DNA of 64,000 nucleotides from Micractinium sp. NFX-FRZ. Taxonomy: Eukaryota > Chlorophyta > Trebouxiophyceae > Chlorellales > Chlorellaceae. The notes below the pieces were generated by a model that was not told the DNA's origin, did not search any database, and saw nothing but the letters and a program-made list of their open reading frames with translations. The position numbers and the translations under genes were made by a program. Every line of letters starts with the position of its first letter. Within the stretch, counting starts at the first letter, position 1. Positions 1 to 10,300 of this stretch are shown here, piece by piece. The DNA is taken from positions 21,553 through 85,552 of the forward strand of contig JAPTJF010000267.1 in the NCBI GenBank assembly GCA_029339195.1, in the 5' to 3' direction.

Positions 1-169
1 ACCACCAGTTGGCCACCGGCGTGCAGGCCGCACCGATCTATGTACCGGCATACATCTATGTAGCATGTCTTTCCAGCGCAGCTCGCCCGTCCCACCTCCT
101 GCTGCCCCCACCCACGCCTGCGTCACCCGCCCCACTCTGTGCTGCCCCTGTGCCCGCTTCCCCACGCAG

Positions 170-715
170 CCCCTGAGCAGCTGATGGGGCAGCCGTGCAC
201 CCCCGCTGCCGACATGTTCAGCTTCGGCATCCTGCTCACCCAGCTGCTCACGCAGCGGGCGCAGAGCGCCCGCGGCAAGTGGCACCTGCCACGCGCGCCC
301 GAAGAGTGCCCGCAGGTAAGGGGGGCTGGGGAAGCGACGGACGGCCGGCGGGCGCGTGCACGGGCGCGCGGGCGGGCCATCTCCTGTGCACAGCCACGCC
401 CGCGAGCACACCGGATGCTTCGGCACCAGCCGCCGTGCATCCTGACGTGCCTCGGTGGCCCTGCACATGCCTGTGCCTCACCCCTGCAAGCTGTGGTGCT
501 CACTGCTGATTGCAGAGAGTCGGGGCTACGACCCGCTGCCCCTGCATGCTTGCACCACGCACTATACAGTATGCGCCCACGACCCCCTGCCATGCATGCA
601 CCCCCTGCAGGCTGTGGTCGTGCTGATTGCAGAGTGCGTTGCCGACGACCCTGCGAGGCGGCCCACCGCTGCCGAAGCCCGGGCACGGCTGCAGGCAGAG
701 GTGGAGGCGGGCTAG
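170..715 (+). CDS. protein kinase, C-terminal end (partial)
   Basis: This is the 3' end of a protein kinase whose start lies left of the window. Exon 170-315 begins inside the APE motif (an intron splits its Ala codon) and continues through DMFSFGILLTQLL, the subdomain IX region with the conserved Asp and Gly. A gtaag donor follows at 316. The last exon, 611-715, encodes AVVVLIAECVADDPARRPTA, the subdomain XI segment with its invariant Arg, and ends 14 codons later. Both exons are in phase and the intron has a CTGCAG acceptor. The AxxMFSFG pattern resembles the tyrosine-kinase-like and Raf-like kinases that are common in green algae, but the subfamily cannot be settled from 84 residues. Identity as a kinase tail is secure; the substrate is unknown. 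Confidence 0.85.
481..640 (+). repeat. duplicated acceptor and exon edge in the kinase intron
   Basis: Bases 481-516 are a diverged copy of 602-638, the end of the intron plus the start of the last kinase exon. Shared blocks are CCCTGCA, GCTGTGGT and GCTGATTGCAGAG. The spacing is about 121 bp. The upstream copy has CAAG where the real acceptor has CAGG. Confidence 0.7.
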
Positions 716-1393
716 AGAGCTTGTGGAACCACTGGGACCCGTCATCCTCACGTATTGGGAACTCGTGTCTGCATGTATCTTGTATCATAGCACTCTAGAT
801 CATGATGACTTCGCAGGTGCACTCCATTTGACCCAGCAACACCAGTGACCCCATGCAATACAATGAGCACTCGAATGTCTCTGTTTTGACTCCTTCCTGG
901 CTTGCCCGGCTGGGACAAAAAGGGTTACATTTGGCAAGGGCGGGGCTAGGGGCGGTGGGACCAAAATGCGGAGCAAAACGAGGCCCTGGGTCAAAAGGGG
1001 GGCGAGGGAGGCAAAAGGGGCACAGCGGTGGTGTAGCCGCACGTGCTCATCAGACCCCCAGCGGGACTGGGAAGAATGCGAAGCAAAGGGGGGTTAATGG
1101 AGGGGCGTCACGGAGACGCAGCATAACACGAGGTAGGGAGAGGGGGGGAGGGGGCAGCGGCACCACACACACACCCAAGCAGGGGTGGGATGGCAGGGGG
1201 TCGCTCAGCTTTGCTTCACTTCACAGCATGTCAGTTCAAAGTGGCGAGAGGAGTGTGCATTGCACTGCGTGGAGCGCAGCAAAAAAATGGGGATGGCGGG
1301 GTGGTGCAACAGCGCTGCGTGATCAAGCGTTTTTTTGAGTTCTCTTTGTGAGGCATTGTGAGGCTGTTGTGCCACAGGCAAGCGCGCGGCCCT
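716..1393. other. convergent intergenic region
   Basis: This is 3' flanking sequence between the kinase (+) and PEPC (-), with no supported gene. TTACA at 925-929, which is TGTAA on the minus strand, could be the PEPC poly(A) signal but lies about 465 bases past the stop. The rest is purine-rich. Confidence 0.6.
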
Positions 1394-4300
1394 TTAGCCG
1401 GTGTTGCGCATGCCCGCTGCCACTCCGTTGATCGTGAGCAGCAGGGCGTCGCGCAGCTGCTCATTGTCAGGCTGGCGGCGCAGCCGGCGCAGGATCTCCA
1501 CCTGCGCAGGCACGCAAGGGGTGGGCAGGGGGTTGGGGTGGGGGGCAAGCAGAGTGAAGGGGAGGGCAGGAGGTGAGTGAGGGGGTGGCGGGCGGTTGCA
1601 AAGTGGGCGTGAGCTGGCGGTGCAGCCGGCGCAAGGACTCCATCTGCATCTGCATGTGTGCTTCTGCGTGTGTGTGTGCTTGTGGGAGCGTGCAAGCTGG
1701 CTTCCCAGGGAAGACCACAGCAGCACACAGAAGCGCACGTGCACGCACACCGTGGTGTTGTCACTAGCACACTGCAAGGAGCACACGGCAGCTGTGCACA
1801 CCTGCATGACGTTGATGGGGTCGACGTGCGGGTTGCGCATCTCGATGAGGCGCCTGCATGGAGGGAGGGAGGGTTCAGGGAGGGCGGGGAGGGAAGCTAA
1901 ATGAGAGTCAGGTGGTGTGCCTGCCATGCCAGCGTTGCTCGCGCCTTCTTTGCCCCACTTGCGCCCCACAAAATCTCCACCACGCCCAGAGGTCTGGCAA
2001 CTCTGTGGGCGCGTGGTGGAGAAATTGTTTAGAAGAGGAAATTTTGTGAGGAGTAGAGGTCTGGTACTCTGCTGCACACCGCTCCCCCGCCCCCAGGCCA
2101 GGCCACCCACCGCAGGGTTGGGTTGTTGTCGCAGAGGCGCGAGTGGCCGGTGACCATCTGTACCGCGGACACCGTGTCAGTGTACCGCCTGCGCAGCGCC
2201 TCGCCCATCGCCTTCTCCTGCAACGGGAGCGAGGAGAAGCACAGGAGGGGACAGGGGGGCAGCGTGAGGGGCGGACAGGTGGGAGCGCATGCATGCATGC
2301 CATGCAGGTGTTGGTGTGCTGCCTCCCAGCACTTCAGCAAGAATAGGGCCGCACACACGCACACCCCGACAGGTTGCAGGATCCTGCTGCTGCTATGTGC
2401 CTCACCGCCGGGTCCTGCACCAGCACGGTGTCGTACCCATGCCCAGTGCTGCCAACAAACAGGACTGTCCCCCTCACAGCATACACTCTGCTGCTGCTAT
2501 GCGCCTCACCGCCGGGTCCTGCACCAGCACTGCGCTGTAGAGGGCAGCAATCCCAACAACCGCTTCCTTCTGCTAACAGGGCTGCCACTCTAAGATTGCC
2601 TTGACCCAGCTGCAACTCACCGCCGGGTCCTGCACCAGCACGGTGTCGTAGAGGGCGGCGATGCGCATGTCTGCCTTGCTCATCACCATCTCGATGAGGT
2701 CCACCAGGGACTGGAAGAAGGGCCAGTGCTGCAGCCAGGGAAGGAGAGGTGGAAGGGGATTGGTGGACGATGGGATGGGATGGGATGGACTGGGATGGGG
2801 TGGGATGGGATGGGGATGGGACGTGAGGGGATGGGATGGACTGGGATGGGACAGCATGGGGTGGGATGGGGTGGCAGCAGGGTCCGACACAGCACACAGC
2901 ACGGCACAGCGTGGCCGCAGCACATGCGCACGCCACACAGCACGCAGCACAGCACAGCATGGCGCAGCACTGCACAGCATGGCGCAGCACAGCGCAGCAC
3001 GCACCTCGTACATGTCGCGCAGCACGCCGCGCTTGCCGCTGGAGGCGGCCGCCATCAGCGCCTCGCCCACGCCCAGCCACGCGGGCAGCACCAGCCGCGT
3101 CTGCACGCAAGCAGCAAGACTTGCAGGCTGGTAAGTGCTGCTGGCAAGGGGCACAGGGCAGAAGGCAGCGCACGCCCCCCTGCCACGCCCTGCGCTGCCT
3201 TTGTGCTGCTGTGCCCCAGCGAGTCAATTGGACTGCACTGCTGCTGTGCCCCCTGCTGCCCACCTGGGTCCAGGCAAAGATCCAAGGGATGGCGCGCAGC
3301 GAGGTGACGTCGCCGGTGGCCTTGCGCCTGCGGGCACAGCACGCACAGCAGGCAGGCAGGCAGCCGTCAGGGGGGGGGGAGCGAGGGATGGCACCACAAC
3401 GGAGGCGGCGCTGCCTTTGTTCCCCATGCCACTGGCTGCATGCCGGACGCACCCACCCGGTGTTCATGCTGCCAATATGCAAAAGGAAAATACGTATGAG
3501 GTTGCCCTCGCCACCCCGCCGTCCCCCAACCCAAACATGCACGTCCAGCCCACCCGCTGTGCCTGCCTGCCCCATGCTGAGGTTGTGTCTGCTGACCTTG
3601 CCCCACACAAACGATCCCAGCCCAGCCCCGCCCACCTGCTGGGCCTGCTGCCAATGTTGAGGTTGCCCAGCTCCTCCTGTGGGGTGGCGTGCTGGAAGTA
3701 GGAGATGAAGAGCGGCTCCTCAAACACAATGCCCCGGTAGGCTGCAGGGGCATGAACGGAAACAAAAACACAGGTGGTTTTCAGGACACGCATGGGAACA
3801 AGAGGGCAAAACCAGTTGCTGGGCTGGATTCGTGACCGCCCCCCCAGCAAGCTGCAGGGGTGGAGTGCTCATGACACCAGCTGCCTCCCGACTGCCGCCC
3901 AGCTTCCTCACAGCTTCCTCACCGCTGCAGCTGACCACGCTCATCTCATCCATCAGCTCCCGCCAGGAAGCGTCCTTGGCGGGCTCCGGAGGCTGCGGGG
4001 CGGGGCAGGGCAGGGCAGGGAGGGCGGGGCCGGGCAGGCTGGGCGGGTTGGCAGGCGGGGCGGGGCAGGGTGCACGGGTGGGCAGGCAAGGCGCTTGGCC
4101 CGGGGCCCAACCGCGCAGATCGTGTCTGCCCAAACACATCCCCCGCCGCCTCCCACCCCCGTGGGATCGCATCTCAGCTGGCGGCTGCCTGCTCCCGGCA
4201 CAAAGCTTTGCAAGCCTTTCCTGCCAGGAGTACAACTAACCTGCAGCGTGGCGGTGAGCACGGCGGTGACAAACACCTCCAGCTGGCGCAGCGCCACGGA

Positions 4301-7300
4301 GGGCACCCCAAACTTGGCCTGCACCATCTCGCCCTGCAGCGGTGGTATGTACGAGTTGAGGGGGGTGGCAATGTGTGTGTGTGAGAGGGTGCGGAGGTTG
4401 GCAGGGGGCAGACAGACCATCCTGGGTACGCACCATATCGCCCCTCCCTGCGATTGGAGCGCCCGGGAAGGGCCATGTCGCAGTGTGAGGTAAGATGGAG
4501 TGCGTGGTGCCGTGCGCACTCTCGGTTGCTCAAAAACACAAAAAGCAGGGGAAGACAGCTACCTGCTCGGTGATGCGCAGCCGGCCCTCCACGCTGCCCG
4601 GCGGCTGGCTCAGAATGGCCAGCTGCATAGGGCCGCCGCCGCGGCCGACTGCACGCCGAGCGCGGAGGGAGGGGCGAGCAGAGGGAGGGGTCAGCGCACT
4701 GCTACAAGGCGGCCAGGGGCGCAGGGCAGGCGGCGCGAGCAGCGCCCCGGGCAAGCGACGGAGCATGGGCGGCAATGCAGCTGCCAGCTGGCGCTACGGT
4801 GCCCCGCTCGCCCGCTCACCGGTGCCGCCGCGGCCGTGGAAGAGCGTGAGCTGGGCGCCCGCCTCCTTGCAGACCTGGCAGGGAGCAGGGCAGGGGTGAG
4901 GTGGGGTGGGGTGGGCAGGGTTAAGGTGGGGTTGTAGCCGGAAGGGCAGGCTTGGTGGTCCCTCGCCATGGCGCAGAGGCGCAACAGGGGGCGGGCGGCT
5001 GCGGCTGCAGATGCGAATGCTGAGCGCGTGGTGGCGGAGGCGGGCAGGCATGTTGCCTCCTGATGCCAAGCTCTGCCACCCGGCCCCAACACACAAGCGC
5101 ACAACAACACGCACACAAACGCAGCTCGGTGCGTTGCTTGGCAGCCCACTCACCGCCACCAGCTCTTCCTGTGCCTTGTACAGCGCCCAGGCAGCCGCCA
5201 GCCGCCCAGCATCTTTGCCTGCAGCGGGCGGCCCCGAAACGGTGGTCATTGTTTCAGTGCGTTCAGACCTGAGCCGCTGCCTGTCCCAGTGCGACCTCCC
5301 CACACTCGCCATAGCACCCCCGGCCACTTGCCCGCCCCGACCCTGAACACACTACTTCGAATGAACCAAGCCAAGGCAATAAAAGCTCTGCCAATATAAC
5401 CAAGCCACAAAGTAACCTCCTGGCCCACCTGAGTCGCTGTAGCCCAGCATCACCTCCTGCTGGTTGCCGTGCACCGAGGACAGGTGCTGGCGGTACCACG
5501 GGTTGCTGCGCACAGGCGGGCAGGGGGTTTTAGGGTTTTAGGGTTTAGGGTTAGGGTTGCAGCGCACGGATGGGCGCAGGCGGGCGCGGGAGGGCAGGGA
5601 GGGAGAGGGTCGAGGGGGCAGGCGCGGGGCGAGGCGAGGGGCGGGAGCGGGGCGGGCTGCGGGACTGGCTCGGGTCGGTGGAGGGTGCGGTACAGGGGGC
5701 GCTGGCGATCCCTTGCACACACACGCAGCAGCAGCAGCAGCAGCTCTGCACCCCAACCTCCCCCCACACACTAGCACACCGCCTGCCTGAAGGGCGGCTA
5801 GCCTTTCACGCCTTCTCGAGAAGCCCCCTCGCACCCCCCTCAGCCCCCTCACGCCCGCCCAACCTGAAGAGCTTCTCCATGACGCCCCGAGACGCCTCCA
5901 GGTCGCCCAGAGTCTCAAACAGCGGCACCACGCGCAGCGGCGGGGAGGGGGCGCGCGGCGGGGCGGAGGTGTGGCTGTCGCTCAGGTACTGTGCGAGTTG
6001 CAGGGGAGGGGAGGGGGGCAGGGAGGGAAGGGGCAAGTGATGACAGCCATCAGAAGTTACACCCACACGACCAACAAAAGCAGGTTTTCTGTACAACACA
6101 GGCAAACAAGGCATTGATTGCTGCTGCACCTCACCATGAAGCGCGCCTCGCGCTGCAGCAGCTCCACGGCGAGCACGTCGGAGGCGCGGGTGGCCATTGA
6201 GATGACGTAAGCGCTCAGGCACTGGCGCCCCAGCGAGGCGGCCACCCTGCGGCGGCGGGGGCGGGGGGTGGGAGCACAGCGTACAAGTCGGTCGCGGGCG
6301 GGCGGGCGGGCGGGTGGGCGGGAGGATTTGATAGGCAGGCAAGTGTTGATTGACATCAGAAGCGGGGGTGGGCACACGAGAGCACACACACGGGCAGCCA
6401 GTGACAGACAGGGCTGGGCCACGGCCACCAGAGGGAGGGAGGCGCCCCTCCTACAGCCCCCAGTTCACCCACCCCCTCTTCGGATTCCGGCAGGGATGCC
6501 AGCAGGCTTGGCACAGAGGGCACTCACTTGAGTGTGTCCATGACCTCCTTGGCGTCGGGTGAGAAGGGCATGGAGGGGGGGATTAGGGGGCGCTTGCCCT
6601 CCAGCTCAGCGGTCAGCCACTCCATCCGCTTGTCCTCCTCCCACTCCGCGTAGCTGCCCAGCCCGAGGTGCCTGAAAGGTGCAAGGGCAGGGAGGCGCCA
6701 CATGGTTGTTGGGTGTCAACAATATCAGTGGTGGGGTGTGGAATTGTGGGCGTTCAGCACGACGGCACCTCATCCAGCCCCACCCATCCGAGGGCACGAC
6801 CGGCAGCCGGTGTCCCACGACTCCGCGCCCCCGCCTCTCCCTCCCCACAGCCTGCCCCACCCCAGGCCACTCACTCCGGCCCCCAGCCCCCGCACTCCCC
6901 TGCCTCCCCCTCCCGGAGGCACACCCCTCCCTAAACCCCACTCACTGCGCCACCCCCGCCCACCCATCCCCTCCCCTTCTATAGCCCACTCACTGCACCA
7001 CCTCCGCCCACCCTTCCTCCCCCCAGCCAGGCCCTCCCTCCCTCCCCCTGTGAAGTTTCACTCACTGGGTCACCTCCGCCAGGCAGTCGGTGTGGCGCCC
7101 GCTCTCCTGGCGCAGGTCGAGCTTCATGAGGGAGAGGCCAAAGGAGTAGACGCGGCGCAGCAGGTCCAGCAGGCGGCCTGCTCGCACGTGGTTGCGTGGG
7201 AGGGGTGGTCCAAGGTTGGGGCAGAGTCCCATGCAAGAGCAAGGCGGAGGTTTGGCTGTGCGAGGGAGGGGCCGAAGCAGCAGACTAGGCGCACGCAGAG

Positions 7301-10300
7301 CAGGCGGCTTGGGGAGGGAGGGGAGTGGGATGGAGCGAGAGCTCCGGAGTGGGCAGCGCGGGTGGGCGTGCAGAACGGACGAATGCATGCATGCACTTGC
7401 AAAACCCGCGGCCCGCCCGCCCTCGTGCACTCCCACCCCCACCCTGCCGCACTCCCCGCCAGTTCAACACAATGCCCTGCCCACCACCTCCTCGCAGCTG
7501 CCCGGCCCCGTCAACACGCCCGCTCAGCGTGCCAGCCCAGCGTGCCTAGCAGCTCAGCACCCACCCTCTGCGATGATGCCGCCCCCGCACTCCCACAGGC
7601 TCCAGTAGCACGCCAGCAGCGGCTCCAGCAGCTGATCCTCCGTCTCGTACCACTCTGCAGTTGGAAAAGATATCACCAGGAAGCGTGGGTTGCTGACCAC
7701 TCGGCAACACTGCACAAGGGCCACTCGCCCACTCACCCTCCTTTCCACGTGCCAACGGCGCGCGCCATCAAAGCAGCGCCGCCTCACTCACCCACGTCGG
7801 CGTCGGGCACGTGCCCTGCCAGCAGCTCCTCCATGCGCCGCCGGGTAGCCACCAGCCGCTGGCGCACCTGCACACACGGGGACGCAGCTTGCTGAGATGT
7901 CAGATGCGTGCACAACTCAAACCAGGTGCTACATGCTGACCAGGGGTGGCGGGGGGCCCAGCAGCGTACTGGAAGCACACCCTGCCCTCCTTCAGACAGT
8001 TGGCAGCAGCACAAGCAGGCAAGGCATCCCAGCCCAGCATGCTCCCTCCCAGCACGATGCCTGTGCTGCAGCCACCGCCTGCGCGGCGCACGCCACCACA
8101 GCATGCACAGCACGCACGTACCTCGCCCAGCACGATGCGGTACGGGTTGGCGCCCGTCTGGCGCGGGTGCAGCAGCGAGTCGATGGAGGTCTTGTGGAAG
8201 GATGCGGCCTGCACGGGGGGAGGCGGCAAGGAACCGGGAACGCATCGCTTTGCTTGGTCAGTGCACAAGCTGACCACGTGGAGGACTGTTGTGTGTGTGG
8301 TTGGTGGGAGTGGGGGGTGGGGGCAGGGAACTGACAGAGGGCTTGCCTTGGAAGGGAGGCAGCTCTGGGAGGCTCACAGGCAGCAGCGAGACAGGCAAGC
8401 GGAGCATGAGTGGGAGGAGTGGTGGACGCGGGGACGAGGCGCAGAGGCCTGGCAGGAGCAGGCGGCGCAGGCGGACCCGCCTTCCCAGCACCCAGCCGCG
8501 CACAGAGGCCCCACGCGCACTCCCTGGAGAGACCGGTGGGTGTTGGCAGCCCACCTTGAGTCCTCGGCGCTTCATGGCGGAGGGGGACATGAGCTGGCCC
8601 ATGGTGTCGGTGCGGTGCAGGCCTGGGGGGGGAGGGAGGGGAGGAGAGAGGGGGGGAGGGCAGGTGAGAGGAGGAGGGCAGGAGGGGAGGGCTCAGGAGG
8701 GGAGGGCTCGGGAGAGAGGGGAGGAGGGCTCAGTCAGGAGGGAGGGGAGGAGAGAGGGGAGGAGGGCAGGGCCCAGGAGGGCTCAGGAGGGCTCAGGAGG
8801 GATGGCAGGGAGGGGGAGAGAGGGAGGGGGCGCACTGGATGACAGGGTGAGGCAGAGGACGAGCAGGGCCTGGCGTAAGAACGGCGGGAGGGCTGGCAGG
8901 GAGGGGCAAGCTGCAGCGCATGCAGGCAAGTGGGCTGGCGGCACGGGCAAGCTGCGCACCGCATGCAGGCGAGTGGGCTGGCAGCACGGGGCAAGCTGCG
9001 CACCGCATGCAGGCGAGTGGGCTGGCAGCACGGGGCAAGCTGCGCACCGCATGCAGGCGAGTGGGCTGGGGCAGCAGGACGGCGTTGATTGCAAGCAGGC
9101 CGGCAGGTGGCAGGCGGGCAGGCGGGTGGCGGGCGGCAGGCGGGCGGCAGGGGCCGGCATGCTCACCCTGGTTAGGGATGGGGGCGGAGGGGGAGGGGGA
9201 CAGCCCCGTCTGCAGGCGCTGCAGCTTCTGCATGGCTGCCGCCGCCGCGCCGCCGACGGTGGCCGCTGCCACCGCCGCCGCCTGCTGCGCCGCCTGTGCG
9301 TTGAGGCCGGCGGTGGACTGGGTGGGGGTCACGCCGCGCGGGCTGCCCTTGCTGAGTGCGTTGGCGGCTGCGTCGGCGGTGGTGCCGCGCAGGCTGGGCC
9401 ACTGGGAGCGGGGGCTGGAGGGGCCTGCAGGCATTGGACGAGAGCGGACACAGCGCTGGCTTGTTATCAACTTGATGAACCAGGAGTGTGCTGGTATGGT
9501 TGGCTGGACCATTGGGAGCGCATGCATGGTGGCAGGCATTGGTGGCAGAGCAACGGCCAGGCAGCCGGGCCGGCCAGCGGCGGCAGTCGTGGCCAGACAG
9601 GCGGCACGGCATGGCATAGCATGTGCAGCGGGAGCGGCGCTCACCGCCCATGGGGGAGGCCATGCCTGGCGGGCTCATAATGTCGTTCCTGCAGCCCAGG
9701 CAGCCAGGGGGAACGGCAGACCACGTGTAAGAGCCGGGCCGTGTCCCTCCCCAGACGCACAGCCGCAAGGGCCGTAAACACAGTGGGGAAGCACCAGGGC
9801 ATTGCTGGCGGCGGGCAGGTCACGCACTCACACTTGCAGGTCGTTGAACGTGATTTCAGAGCCGCCCGAGGGCAGGAGCTCCTGTGCGCTGCCAGACCCT
9901 GCCAGCCCGTCCAGAGAGGCGGCCGCCGTGCCCACGGCACGGTACGCGGCTGCAGCATATGTACAAGAGGGTTGAAGCAGGAAGTCAGTGTGGGGATGTG
10001 GGGGGGGACATGCCAGTGTGCCTGAGGCAGAGGGAGGCGCCGCAGGGATCTGAAGGCTGGCGTGGTGCTACGTGCGGCTGCAACTGCGGTGTGGGCTGTG
10101 CATGGACGGTGCTCTCGCCCCACCATGCTCTCACGTACTGTGCTTCCGTCCACCACCCGGCTGTACTCCGGCCCTGCTCCTCACCTGAGGGGACGGAGCG
10201 GTCGTCGGCGTTGTGCCGGTGGTGCTGGTGGTTGACGATGGCCTGGGCCATGTGCAGCACCTGCCGGGGCGGGGCGGGGGTCATGGCGTGGCAGGATGTG

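Noticed and set aside
2334..3635. Minus-strand open frame of about 433 codons over the PEPC gene
   Set aside because: It crosses PEPC introns and minisatellites in mixed frames; only the short PEPC exons within it carry family motifs.
5528..5558. True chromosome end
   Set aside because: The array is only 31 bp and has PEPC exons on both sides, so it is internal.
8918..9072. Possible CRISPR-like array
   Set aside because: The 44-bp units are directly adjacent with no variable spacers and lie in a eukaryotic intron; it is a minisatellite.
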